From contig NZ_JAHRIB010000147.1 of NCBI RefSeq assembly GCF_019090165.1, forward strand, positions 38,530-102,529: a stretch of DNA of 64,000 nucleotides, given 5' to 3'. Each line of letters starts with the position of its first letter. Within the stretch, counting starts at the first letter, position 1. The notes beneath the pieces are model-generated. The model did not search any database. It was not told the origin of the DNA and worked only from the letters and a program-made list of their open reading frames with translations. This DNA is from Streptomyces sp. BV286. GTDB taxonomy: Bacteria > Actinomycetota > Actinomycetes > Streptomycetales > Streptomycetaceae. The translations under genes were made by a program, and so were the position numbers. Shown in pieces: positions 25,503-35,753 of the stretch.

Positions 25503-28037
25503 TCAGATCACCGGCGACGTGCCGGCCGTACCGGAGCCGGAGTCCGCCGGGCTGCTCGCGGCGCTGCTGGTCTCGGCCGGGCTGGATGCCGGGCCGCTGG
25601 CCGAGTCCGAGGTCTCCGGCGTCGACGGCGGGGTCTCGCTGGGCTCCCCGGAGGGCCCGGTCGGCGTGGGAGTCGGCGTCGGGGTCGGGGTGGGCGTCGG
25701 AGTGGGCGTCGGCTTCGGCGAGGTCGACGGCCTGGGTGAGGTCGGCGGCTTCGTCGTGGACGTGCTCGGGCTCGGCTCCTTCGACCCGCTCGGGTCGTCC
25801 GACGGCTCGGTGCTCGCGGTCGGCGTCGGGTCGTCGTCGGTCCCGAGGACACCGTCCTTGCCCGGGTCGGCCGGCCGGTTCGTCGAGTCCGCGTCGCTGC
25901 TGCCCTTCCTCGGCCGCTCCGCGCCGAGTCCGTCGCCGCCCTCGCCCGCGCTGGCGGACGGGTTGACGCCGACCTTCTCGGACGGGGTGTTGTCGTCCGG
26001 GTTGGAGGTCGCTCCGAGCGTCACCACCGTGCCGAGCACGGCGGCGAGCAGAGCGCCCGCCCCGGCCGCCACCAGATTGCGCCGGGTGCCGTTGACCAGG
26101 CCCTTGACCCCGCCGGTCTTCGCCGAGGAGGAGGACCCGGTCCGGTGCGTGATCAGCGTGGCGGGCTCACCGGGCCCCTGCAGCGAGGGGACCGCCGCGA
26201 ACGCGGCCGGCACGCCTCCGGGCGGTGACGCCGACTCCTCGTACCGCGCGTCGGGCACCTCCTCGCCCGTGGTCGGGCCGATGCCCGCCGAGGGTGTGGT
26301 GCCCGCCGGAGGCGTGGTGCCCGAGCGGTCCGCGACCAGGGCGAGGGCACGCCGGCCCGCGACCGTGCCGCGCTTGTCCGCGAGGGCGCCGCGCAGGCCG
26401 ATGGAGGCCTCCAGTTCGGCGCGGGCCCGGTCGAGCTGCCCGCCGCAGAGCGCCAGGATGCCCAACTCGTGGTGGAAATAGGCTTGATCCGAGACCTCGC
26501 CGGAGAGCCGGGCCGCCTCGGCGCCGGAGCGCAGCGCACGCTCCCAGGCACTCCAGTGCAGTCCCGCGGCGAACGCGGGCGCGGCCGTCCGGGCCAGCTC
26601 CACCGCGGTGGAGCTCTCCTCGTCCTCGGCGGGCGGGACGGTGACCGGCGCCAGGGCGGTCAGCGCGGCGAGCACGGCGTCCGCCTCCGCGGAGACCCGC
26701 TCCGGGGTGACGGACGGATGCCCGGCCCACCAGGCGTAGTGCCGGGCGGCGCTGTGGACCGTTTCCCCGGCGTCGGACGCGTAGCCCGCCGCCTCCAGCT
26801 GGGTCTGCACGCCGGCCGCGAGCCGGTAGTGCGAACCGACCGGGGTGACGAGCGCGCAGCCGACGAGCTCCGCGAGCGCGGCGTCCGCGTGCGTGTCCCC
26901 CACGAGGGCGGGCAGATGCGCCTGGTGCGGGACCTCGCCGCCCAGCGCGACGGCGAAGCGCAGGGTGGCGCGCGCCGACTCGCTGAGCCGTGAGGCGAGC
27001 AGCGCGGCGGGCGCGGCACCCTCGGCGAGCGAGGGCAGCGGCACGTCGTGGCCGTCCTCGGCGTCGAAGGGCGCGTCCACGGGCGCGTCCTCGTAGTAGC
27101 CGAACTCGTCGAAGGCGCTCGGGTCGGCGCGCAGCTGGTCGCGCTGGCGCAGCAGGGCGCCGGCCTGGACGAAGCGCAGCGGGAGCCCCTCGGACTCGAA
27201 CCACAGGTCGCCGGCCCAGTTGGCCTCGTCATCGGTCAGGACGCGGCCGACGGCCCGCTCCAGCAGTTCGAGACCGCCGCCGCGGCCGAGTCCGCCCAGG
27301 AAGACCTCTTCGAGGAGCGAGTCGGTGGACGGTGCGGCGATCTCGGGTGTCGCGGAGACCAGGAAGGCGCACTCGGGTGTCGCGTCGAGCAGGTCGTCGA
27401 GCGCGCTGCCGCCGAACTCCACGTCGTCCAGGACGACGACCGCGCCGATCTCGTGGACGAGGGCGAGCAGTTCGTCCTGTTCCGGCCGGTGCAGCGGAGC
27501 GTTGTGGACGGCCGCGAAGAGGTCGTGCAGCAGGTCGTCCGCAGTACGGCGGTGACCGCTGAGGCGGACCACGCCGTCGGGCGCGAGGTCCGCGCAGTCG
27601 TCGGCGACGGCGTCCAGGAGCACGGTCCGGCCCGAGCCCGAGGGCCCGGTGAGCCGTACGGAGCGACCGCGCGCGAGCAGGCGCACGAGCCTCTCGCGCT
27701 CCTCCTGGCGCTCCAGGAGCGGCAGTCCGGCCGACGAGGCCCCGGGCGGTACGGGCGGTCGGGTCGAGCGGGCCGCCTCGGCCCGCTCGGCTGCGCTGAA
27801 CTTCGTGGGCCGCGGCGGCCGCTCGCCCGGCGGGCAGAGCTCGATCTCGCTGCCGTCGACGGGATTGACGGTGAGCAGGTGATCGCCCGCGACGAGCTGC
27901 ACGGTGCGGGCCAGTGCCGGCGTGTGCGGGGCGCTCCCCTGCCCCAGCACGTGCGTCAGAGGATCGCGTGGTGGGCGCTGTCGCGGCGCCGAGTCGTCGT
28001 GGCCGTACTCTTCGGGTCCCCGGTTCATCGGGTCCAT
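25503..28037 (-). CDS. Large membrane-anchored NTPase-like protein with Pro-Thr repeat tail
   Basis: 844 residues from ATG 28037 (a second ATG at 28028). N-terminal 100 residues are Pro/Asp-rich; then ERQEERERLVRLLARGRSVRLTGPSGSGRT, where residues 131-138 match a P-loop except that Lys is Arg. A Walker-B-like VVVLDDVEFGG, helical repeats resembling STAND/TPR regions to about 620, one transmembrane helix (about 650-675, LVAAGAGALLAAVLGTVV) and a Ser/Pro/Thr-rich outer tail with a (PT)n run (encoded near 25664-25716). Orientation predicts a cytoplasmic sensor and an extracytoplasmic wall-spanning tail. It lies upstream of no partner gene. Function unknown. Confidence 0.75.
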   Translation of the reverse strand: MDPMNRGPEEYGHDDSAPRQRPPRDPLTHVLGQGSAPHTPALARTVQLVAGDHLLTVNPVDGSEIELCPPGERPPRPTKFSAAERAEAARSTRPPVPPGASSAGLPLLERQEERERLVRLLARGRSVRLTGPSGSGRTVLLDAVADDCADLAPDGVVRLSGHRRTADDLLHDLFAAVHNAPLHRPEQDELLALVHEIGAVVVLDDVEFGGSALDDLLDATPECAFLVSATPEIAAPSTDSLLEEVFLGGLGRGGGLELLERAVGRVLTDDEANWAGDLWFESEGLPLRFVQAGALLRQRDQLRADPSAFDEFGYYEDAPVDAPFDAEDGHDVPLPSLAEGAAPAALLASRLSESARATLRFAVALGGEVPHQAHLPALVGDTHADAALAELVGCALVTPVGSHYRLAAGVQTQLEAAGYASDAGETVHSAARHYAWWAGHPSVTPERVSAEADAVLAALTALAPVTVPPAEDEESSTAVELARTAAPAFAAGLHWSAWERALRSGAEAARLSGEVSDQAYFHHELGILALCGGQLDRARAELEASIGLRGALADKRGTVAGRRALALVADRSGTTPPAGTTPSAGIGPTTGEEVPDARYEESASPPGGVPAAFAAVPSLQGPGEPATLITHRTGSSSSAKTGGVKGLVNGTRRNLVAAGAGALLAAVLGTVVTLGATSNPDDNTPSEKVGVNPSASAGEGGDGLGAERPRKGSSDADSTNRPADPGKDGVLGTDDDPTPTASTEPSDDPSGSKEPSPSTSTTKPPTSPRPSTSPKPTPTPTPTPTPTPTPTPTGPSGEPSETPPSTPETSDSASGPASSPAETSSAASSPADSGSGTAGTSPVI

Positions 28038-28319
28038 AGGTCCAAGCCCCCCAAAAGCGTCGTGTGCCGAGCCCCTCCCGGCCTTGCCGCACACTGCGCT
28101 GTCGCTTCTGGTCCGGTGCCCGCTCACGGGTTCGTCATTACGCGGGCAGCCGAACCCTAAACCTTCGCACAGTATCTACGAACACACGGGGTACCGCGCC
28201 GTCCGAGACGTCACAGCTTCGTGAGGATTGTTCACCGCGTACGGGTTCGTACGCGGCTTCCTATCCGATCTTCGCCGTTTGCGACAGTGACGCCGTGTCA
28301 CATCCGGTGAGGGGCGGGA

Positions 28320-28643
28320 TCACACACGGGGCAGCGATTCGACGCCGATTCCGCCCTCGATCGCCAGGATCCGGTGGAGGCGGGTGGCCACCAGCAGGCG
28401 CTGCATCTGCGGCGGGACGCCGCGCAGCACAAGCCTCCGGCCGCACCGCCCCGCCCGCCGGTGGGCCCCCATGATGACACCGAGCCCGGTGGCGTCCCAG
28501 GAGTCCAGCTCTGACAGGTCGAGCACCAGGTCGCCGGCTCCGTCGTCGACGGCCGAGTGCAGGACCGTACGGGCGTCCGCCGCGCTGCGGACGTCGAGGC
28601 GGCCCCCGACGACCAGCTCGGCGTGGTCGCCCCTGATGTGCAT
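28320..28643 (-). CDS. STAS-domain anti-sigma factor antagonist-like protein
   Basis: 107 residues from ATG 28643 with GGGGAG upstream. A single STAS domain: AELVVGGRLDVRSAADARTVL, VLDLSELDSWDATGLGVIMGAHR and RLVLRGVPPQMQRLL. In SpoIIAA-type antagonists the loop reads D-S-S/T-G; here it is D-A-T-G, so phosphorylation, if any, would be on Thr. These proteins bind RsbW/SpoIIAB-like anti-sigma kinases, but none is encoded nearby. Divergent promoters are not obvious; it is followed by hbd on the same strand after 174 bases. Confidence 0.85.
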   Translation of the reverse strand: MHIRGDHAELVVGGRLDVRSAADARTVLHSAVDDGAGDLVLDLSELDSWDATGLGVIMGAHRRAGRCGRRLVLRGVPPQMQRLLVATRLHRILAIEGGIGVESLPRV

Positions 28644-28817
28644 ATGCGCTCCCCGAGAGTGCGTATTCGTACTCAGCGTCTTCGTCGTGCCCTGTGTTGC
28701 CAGGACTGACTGCCGTACCGGGGCAGAAGTTGCCCTCTGTGAGCGAACCGATACCGAATTCACTCCTACGAGTGGCGGCGTGACCGGTCGAAGATCACCA
28801 CAGAGTCAGTACGTGCA

Positions 28818-29666
28818 TCAGTACGTGTAGAAGCCCTGCCCGCTCTTGCGTCCGATGTCACCGGCATCAACCATCCGGCGCATCAGTTCCGGCGGTGCGA
28901 ACTTCTCGTCCTGGGACTCGGTGTAGATGTTGCTCGTCGCGTGCAGCAGGATGTCGACGCCCGTGAGGTCGGCGGTGGCCAGGGGCCCCATGGCGTGACC
29001 GAAGCCCAGCTTGCAGGCGAGGTCGATGTCCTCGGCGGTGGCCACGCCCGACTCGTACAGCTTGGCCGCCTCGACGACGAGGGCCGAGATGAGCCGGGTG
29101 GTCACGAAGCCCGCCACGTCACGGTTGACGACGATGCAGGTCTTGCCGACCGACTCGGCGAACTCCCGGGCGGTGGCGAGCGTTTCGTCGCTCGTCTTGT
29201 AGCCGCGGACGAGCTCGCACAGCTGCATCATCGGGACCGGCGAGAAGAAGTGGACGCCGACGACCCGCTCCGGGCGCCCGGTGGCCGCCGCGATCTTGGT
29301 GATCGGGATGGCGGAGGTGTTGGAGGCCAGTACGGTCTCGTCCTTCACCAGCCCGTCGAGCGTACGGAAGATCTCGTGCTTGACTTCCAGCTTCTCGAAG
29401 ACGGCCTCGACGACGATGTCGGCGTCGGCGGCCGCGTCCAGATCGGTGGTCGTGGTGATGCGCCCCAGCGCCGCCCCGGCCGCGTCGGCGTCCAGCTTGC
29501 CCTTGCTCACGAACCTGTCGAACGAGGCCTTGATGCCGTCGGTGCCACGGGTCAGCGCCTCGTCGGTGACATCCCTCAGGACGACGTCCCAGCCGGCCTG
29601 CGCCGAGACCTGGGCGATACCGGAACCCATGAGTCCGGCTCCGATGACGGCGAGCTTCCGTGCCAC
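28818..29666 (-). CDS. 3-hydroxybutyryl-CoA dehydrogenase
   Basis: 282 residues. NAD-binding GAGLMGSGIAQ at residue 8, catalytic region SNTSAIPIT, VGVHFFSPVPMMQLCELVRG with the active-site His, and a C-terminal dimerisation domain with NRDVAGFVTTRL. It interconverts acetoacetyl-CoA and 3-hydroxybutyryl-CoA, the step after the thiolase at 11-12 kb, and supplies the ethylmalonyl-CoA pathway or butyryl units. Single gene, minus strand, promoter in the 29.7-30.0 kb gap. Confidence 0.92.
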   Translation of the reverse strand: MARKLAVIGAGLMGSGIAQVSAQAGWDVVLRDVTDEALTRGTDGIKASFDRFVSKGKLDADAAGAALGRITTTTDLDAAADADIVVEAVFEKLEVKHEIFRTLDGLVKDETVLASNTSAIPITKIAAATGRPERVVGVHFFSPVPMMQLCELVRGYKTSDETLATAREFAESVGKTCIVVNRDVAGFVTTRLISALVVEAAKLYESGVATAEDIDLACKLGFGHAMGPLATADLTGVDILLHATSNIYTESQDEKFAPPELMRRMVDAGDIGRKSGQGFYTY

Positions 29667-29989
29667 AGTCCGACTCCCCTTAACACGCTGTTCAAATTGC
29701 CTCTTCGGCGGACCCTAGCGTCCGTGAGGGGCTGTGTGACCGGTAAGTAACGCGCGTCACGTCTCATCTGACGGACATCACACCGAGAGGCTCATGGCGC
29801 CGCCCGTACGGCGTAGTTGAGGACCTTCTCACGCAAAAGGTCCCCCATGTCCGCAAGGAGGACCGACACCCCCGGGACACCTCGTACGGAGGAGCGGCGC
29901 CCGGTCCCCCGTACACGTCGGCGGCTGCCTCGCCGTGACGGTGGGCACACCTGCTCTCCGGAGGACCGGGGCGTAACTACGCTGGCCGC
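29667..29989. other. 323-bp divergent intergenic region
   Basis: No supportable gene. It holds the hbd promoter on the left, a small inverted repeat GGACCTT/AAGGTCC around 29821-29844, and on the right TACGCT (29978-29983) exactly at -12 to -7 from the adenosyltransferase ATG at 29990, which lacks a Shine-Dalgarno sequence and so may be leaderless. Short frames here show no coding bias. Confidence 0.5.
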
Positions 29990-30562
29990 ATGGTCAATCT
30001 GACGCGCATCTACACCAGGACCGGCGACCGGGGCACCACGGCCCTCGGCGACATGAGCCGGACCGCGAAGACGGATCTGCGGATCTCGGCGTACGCGGAC
30101 ACCAACGAGGCGAACGCGGTCATCGGTACGGCGATCGCTCTCGGCGGCCTCGACGAGGAGGTCGTGAAGGTCCTCACCCGCGTCCAGAACGACCTGTTCG
30201 ACGTGGGCGCCGACCTGTCCACCCCGGTCGTCGAGAAGCCCGAGTTCCCGCCGCTGCGCGTCGAGCAGTTCTACGTCGACAAGCTGGAGGCGGACTGCGA
30301 CCACTTCAACGGGCAGCTGGAGAAGCTCCGCTCCTTCATCCTCCCCGGCGGTACGCCCGGCGCGGCCCTCCTCCACCAGGCGTGCACGGTGGTCCGCCGG
30401 GCCGAGCGGTCGACCTGGGCGGCCCTGGAGGCCCACGGCGAGGTGATGAACGCGCTGACGGCGACCTACCTCAACCGCCTGTCCGACCTCCTGTTCATCC
30501 TGGCCAGGACGGCGAACAAGGAGGTCGGGGACGTGCTGTGGGTCCCGGGCGGCGAGCGCTAG
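29990..30562 (+). CDS. Cob(I)yrinic acid a,c-diamide adenosyltransferase (PduO type)
   Basis: 190 residues. N-terminal IYTRTGDRGTTALGD is the PduO-type ATP-binding loop; SAYADTNEANAVIG, LPGGTPGAALLHQACTVVRRAERS and LNRLSDLLFILAR form the trimeric helical bundle with the conserved Arg and Asp residues. It adenosylates cob(I)alamin to coenzyme B12, the cofactor of the methylmalonyl-CoA mutase served by MeaB. The stop codon overlaps the stop of the convergent gene. Confidence 0.92.
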   Translation: MVNLTRIYTRTGDRGTTALGDMSRTAKTDLRISAYADTNEANAVIGTAIALGGLDEEVVKVLTRVQNDLFDVGADLSTPVVEKPEFPPLRVEQFYVDKLEADCDHFNGQLEKLRSFILPGGTPGAALLHQACTVVRRAERSTWAALEAHGEVMNALTATYLNRLSDLLFILARTANKEVGDVLWVPGGER

Positions 30563-31137
30563 CGCTTGGTCAGCGTCCGGGCCGGCTGTTCCTGTGCCGG
30601 GCCCGCGGGTGCCTTCTTCGGCCAGATCGCGTACGTCAGGGCGATCAGGCCGTGGATGCCCGCGGCCCGCCACGCCACGTACCGCCAGCTCTCCAGCGAT
30701 CCGGTGCTGCCGGGGTCGTCGACGTACCAGATGGCGAGCTGCAGCAGGGCGGTCGCGACGGCCGCGGCCGTCACCGTGCCGAGCCACACCTTGCCCTCGT
30801 GCCGGGCCCGGGCCATGCCGTACCTCGGCGGGCGGGCCGGCCGCTCGGCACCGGCGAGACGGTGGGCCGCGTGGCCGTCGAGCCATTTCACCGTCCGGTG
30901 GCCGTGCCCGACGGTGTAGCCGATGTAGAGCGCGGCCAGTCCGTGCTTCCAGCTCGGCTCGGCGCCGTCCTTCAGGTCCAGTGCGGTGACCACCAGCAGG
31001 ACGACCTCCAGCAGGGGCTCGCACAGCAGCAGGGCCATGCCCGTGCGGGGCATCTTCAGCAGGTAGCGGAAGGCCAGACCCGCGGCCAGCAGCACCCAGA
31101 AGCCGACTTCACAGACGATGATCAGCGTGACGATCAC
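30559..31137 (-). CDS. Multi-pass integral membrane protein of unknown function
   Basis: 192 residues from GTG 31137 with GAGAGGAG upstream; longer frames are unlikely. Four or five hydrophobic segments (about 2-27, 33-53, 62-76, 115-135 and 150-170), a cytoplasmic basic loop RLAGAERPARPPRYGMARARHE and a WYVDDPGSTGS loop. No family motif recognised. It is tail-to-tail with the adenosyltransferase, the two stop codons overlapping inside the palindrome AGCGCTAGCGCT (30555-30566). Divergent from chiS. Confidence 0.7.
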   Translation of the reverse strand: MIVTLIIVCEVGFWVLLAAGLAFRYLLKMPRTGMALLLCEPLLEVVLLVVTALDLKDGAEPSWKHGLAALYIGYTVGHGHRTVKWLDGHAAHRLAGAERPARPPRYGMARARHEGKVWLGTVTAAAVATALLQLAIWYVDDPGSTGSLESWRYVAWRAAGIHGLIALTYAIWPKKAPAGPAQEQPARTLTKR

Positions 31138-31289
31138 GACTCGCTCCTCTCGGTCACCCTTCCAGGCTCCCGGCGATCCGGGCCGTACTCGTCGTCGCCA
31201 GTGACGAAACGGCACTGCATCCTTCGATGTAGCCGAGGACCGTCCCCCGGGACCGGGCGCCGGGCGCGCACTGCGTGTTGGATGGAGTC

Positions 31290-32498
31290 ATGGCCGTACG
31301 ACTCCCCCGCCCCCACCGCGACGACGTGCGGATCGCGGCCGCGGGGCTGTTCGGCGGGCTCTTCCTGTACGCGGTCGGGCTGGGCACCCGGCCGGCCGGC
31401 GAGCCCATCGTCCTGTGGCCCGACAGCCGGGCGCTGCTGGTGCCCCTGGTGGTGATGGCGGGCTGCGAGCTGCTGCGCCGGACCGGGCCGCGCACGGCCC
31501 TGCTCGTCGGCACGGTCGCGGTGATCGCGGACCTGTTCACACGGGGCAGCCTGGCCACCCTCGTGATGTTCACCGACCTCGTGTACGCGGCGGTGCTGTA
31601 CGGACCGCCCGCCTCGGCCCGGCGCATCCCGTGGATCACCGGGCTGCTCACGGTGGCCGGGACGATCGCGCCCGTGGCGGTCTGGCGTGAGCCGGAGGCC
31701 CTGTTGATCGGCGTGGGCGTCGGCGTCGTGGCCCTCGCGCCCGCCGCCACCGGCTGGATCGTCCGGAGCCACCGCAACGCCGCCGACGCGGCCCGGCTGC
31801 GCGCCGAACAGACCGCCCTGCTGGCCGAGATGGACCGCAGCCAGGCCGTCACGGCGGAACGGGCGCGCATGGCCCGGGAGTTGCACGACATGGTCGCCAA
31901 CCACCTGTCCGCGATCGCCATCCACTCGACGGCCGCGCTCTCGCTCGACGACGCGGACACGTCGAAGGAGGCCCTCGGTGTCATCCGCGAGAACAGCGTC
32001 GCGGGGCTCGCGGAGATGCGCCGCCTCATCGGCATCCTGCGCGACAGCAGCGGCGACACGGAGCCGGTCGCCGCGCCCACTCTCGACGGGCTCGGCGCGC
32101 TCGTGGACCATGCCCGCGCCAACGGCCTCGACGTGCACCTCGACTGCACGCGCACTTCACTGCCGGCCCCGGTCGAGATGGCCGCCTACCGCATAGTGCA
32201 GGAATCCCTGACCAACGCACTCAAGCACGCCTCCCCCGGCCGGGTCACCGTCGCCCTCACCCAGCGCGAGCACGCCCTGGACGTGCGCGTGACCAGCCCG
32301 TTCGGCGGCGGCCGGGACAGCGGCCCGCGCGCTCCGGGCTCCGGCGCGGGCCTGGTCGGGATGAGCGAGCGGGTCGCCCTGCTGCACGGCACGTTCGAGG
32401 CCGGACCCGAAGAACCCGAAGACCCCGACGGCCTGGAGGGCGGCAAGATCTGGACGGTCCGCGCCACCTTGCCGATCACCGAAGGAGAGACCGAATGA
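31290..32498 (+). CDS. chiS: ChiS, NarL-type sensor histidine kinase
   Basis: 402 residues from ATG 31290 (a GTG at 31275 is an alternative). Four or five N-terminal transmembrane helices (to about residue 157), a coiled linker, HisKA_3 with phospho-acceptor His 199 in RARMARELHDMVANHL, and an HATPase with QESLTNALKHA and GAGLVGMSERV. A membrane kinase of the NarX/DesK group. It is coupled to the response regulator by an ATGA overlap and lies next to a GH18 chitinase, the arrangement of chiS-chiR-chiC in S. coelicolor, where the pair activates chitinase expression. The name rests on this context. Confidence 0.85.
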   Translation: MAVRLPRPHRDDVRIAAAGLFGGLFLYAVGLGTRPAGEPIVLWPDSRALLVPLVVMAGCELLRRTGPRTALLVGTVAVIADLFTRGSLATLVMFTDLVYAAVLYGPPASARRIPWITGLLTVAGTIAPVAVWREPEALLIGVGVGVVALAPAATGWIVRSHRNAADAARLRAEQTALLAEMDRSQAVTAERARMARELHDMVANHLSAIAIHSTAALSLDDADTSKEALGVIRENSVAGLAEMRRLIGILRDSSGDTEPVAAPTLDGLGALVDHARANGLDVHLDCTRTSLPAPVEMAAYRIVQESLTNALKHASPGRVTVALTQREHALDVRVTSPFGGGRDSGPRAPGSGAGLVGMSERVALLHGTFEAGPEEPEDPDGLEGGKIWTVRATLPITEGETE

Positions 32499-33136
32499 TC
32501 CGTGTGCTCGTCGCCGAGGACCAGTCCGCCGTACGCGCGGGCCTCGTCCTCATCCTGCGCAGCGCCCCCGACATCGAGGTGGTCGGCGAGGCCGCGGACG
32601 GCGAGCAGGCGGTGTCCCTGGCCAGGGAGCTGCGGCCGGACCTGGTCCTGATGGACGTCCAGATGCCCCGGCTCGACGGCGTCTCGGCCACCCGTCAGGT
32701 CGTCGACGAGAACCTCGCCGACGTCCTCGTACTGACGACCTTCGACCTGGACGAGTACGTGTTCGGAGCGCTGCGCGCGGGTGCCTCCGGTTTCCTCCTG
32801 AAGAACACCGAGGCCCGTCAACTCCTCGACGCGGTCCGCACGGTGGCGCGCGGCGAGGGCCTGATCGCGCCCGCGGTCACCCGGCGGCTGATCGCGGAGT
32901 TCGCCGCGAAGCCGGTGCGCGAGCCGTCGGTCGACCCGGCCGTCCTCGACGCGCTGACCCGGCGGGAGCGGGAGGTCCTCTCCTGCCTCGGCGAGGGCCT
33001 GTCCAACGCGGAGATCGGAGTACGCCTGGACATGGCGGAGGCCACGGTGAAGACCCACGTCAGCCGCCTGCTGGGCAAGCTGGAGCTCCGCAGCCGGGTC
33101 CAAGCAGCCGTATTGGCGCAGGAGTTGGGCGTGTAA
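32495..33136 (+). CDS. chiR: ChiR, NarL/LuxR-type response regulator
   Basis: 213 residues. Receiver with acidic residues at 8-9, phospho-acceptor Asp 54 in VLMDVQMPRLDG, and Lys in FLLKNT. LuxR helix-turn-helix about 148-205 with LTRREREVLSCLGEGLSNAEIG and EATVKTHVSRLLGKL. It overlaps chiS by four bases and ends about 100 bases before the chitinase start, so it can act on the chiC promoter region directly. Named from its position beside chiS and chiC. Confidence 0.87.
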   Translation: MIRVLVAEDQSAVRAGLVLILRSAPDIEVVGEAADGEQAVSLARELRPDLVLMDVQMPRLDGVSATRQVVDENLADVLVLTTFDLDEYVFGALRAGASGFLLKNTEARQLLDAVRTVARGEGLIAPAVTRRLIAEFAAKPVREPSVDPAVLDALTRREREVLSCLGEGLSNAEIGVRLDMAEATVKTHVSRLLGKLELRSRVQAAVLAQELGV

Positions 33137-33162
33137 CAAGTAGCCGCCCCACTACGCCTCAA

Positions 33163-33204
33163 TGGTCTGGACCTATTGACCTATGGTCCAGACCTTTCTA
33201 TTGT
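33163..33204 (+). promoter_or_regulatory. chiC promoter with paired dre-like repeats
   Basis: TGGTCTGGACCT (33163-33174) and TGGTCCAGACCT (33184-33195) are near-identical 12-mers 21 bases apart. They bracket a -35 TTGACC (33176-33181) with a -10 TATTGT (33199-33204) at 17-base spacing. Paired 12-mers of this kind are the established chitinase operator of streptomycetes, bound by the GntR repressor DasR (consensus centred on TGGTCTAGACCA). Chitin-derived amino sugars relieve repression. Confidence 0.9.
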
Positions 33205-33241
33205 CCTGCGCACCTCATCAAACTCCCCCAAGGAGACGCGG

Positions 33242-35080
<1,839 letters not shown>

Positions 35081-35097
35081 CCGGCCCCGGGCCCTCG

Positions 35098-35140
35098 ATG
35101 GGCGCGGGGAACTGCGCGCCCAGCCACGAAGGACCCGCAG
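35098..35140 (+). repeat. Dispersed intergenic element, copy 3
   Basis: TGGGCGCGGGGAACTGCGCG followed by CCCAGCC and GGACCCGCAG, matching the copies at 1722-1775 and 18171-18229. It lies between the chiC stop and the chiC terminator. Confidence 0.7.
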
Positions 35141-35155
35141 GCAGATCACGCACAA

Positions 35156-35208
35156 CCGCCCGGGCAGTGAGTGAATGGTTACGCCACATTCACTCGCTGC
35201 CCGGGCGG
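35156..35208. terminator. Bidirectional terminator, chiC / DUF2550 gene
   Basis: A 21-bp stem with one G-U pair (CCGCCCGGGCAGTGAGTGAAT against its complement), with the DUF2550 stop codon in the loop (35179-35181). Convergent genes share it. Confidence 0.85.
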
Positions 35209-35625
35209 CGCGGCTTCCAGCCAGGCCAAGAACCCGGTGAGCGCATCCTCACTCATGGCAAGTTCGAGCCGCGTACCCCGATGTACGCACGTAAGAATGA
35301 TCGCGTCGGAGAGCAGCGCCAGCTCCTCCTCACCGTCGGGGGCCCGGCGGCCGGCCACCTCGATCGCCGAGCGTTCAAGGGTGCGGCGCGGCCTCCACGC
35401 GTACGAGAAGACGCGGAACCACTCGATCCGGTCACCGTTGTAGCGGGCGATGCCGTAACCCCAGCCCTTGCCGCTGGTGTCGCCCTTCTCCGGGACGTTC
35501 CAGCGGAGGCTGCAGTCGAAGGTGCCGCCCGAACGCTGGATCACTCTGCGACGCAGGCCGAAGACGAAGAGTCCGATCGCCACCAGCGCTACTACCGACC
35601 CGGCCACAGTCAGAGCGAGGACCAT
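35179..35625 (-). CDS. DUF2550 membrane-anchored protein
   Basis: 148 residues from ATG 35625 (GGAGG nine bases upstream). One N-terminal transmembrane helix (about 3-25) followed by a basic stretch GLRRRVIQRSGG and a compact domain of about 110 residues: GTFDCSLRW, GKGWGYGIARYNGDRIEWFRVFSYAWRP, then a beta/alpha C-terminus ending NVA. Always found next to atpC in actinobacteria as far as I recall, yet its function is not known. Transcribed with, or directly after, the atp operon terminator. Confidence 0.85.
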   Translation of the reverse strand: MVLALTVAGSVVALVAIGLFVFGLRRRVIQRSGGTFDCSLRWNVPEKGDTSGKGWGYGIARYNGDRIEWFRVFSYAWRPRRTLERSAIEVAGRRAPDGEEELALLSDAIILTCVHRGTRLELAMSEDALTGFLAWLEAAPPGQRVNVA

Positions 35626-35682
35626 CGACACCGACCTCCTCGTCTCCTAGGTAACGGAAAGGAAAAAAGCACCTGCATCGCC

Positions 35683-35729
35683 TCAGCCGCGACCCGGTCC
35701 GGAAAAGCTCCGGTCCTGGCCGCGGCTGA
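35683..35729 (-). terminator. atp operon terminator
   Basis: Outer 9-bp stem (TCAGCCGCG with CGCGGCTGA) and an imperfect inner stem, followed on the minus strand by a run of six T bases. It lies after the atpC stop. Confidence 0.85.
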
Positions 35730-35753
35730 GTCACTTCCTGTGGCGCGCCGGTT

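Noticed and set aside
29667..29989. Short frames in the hbd / adenosyltransferase gap
   Set aside because: No coding bias, no ribosome-binding site; region is better explained by two promoters.
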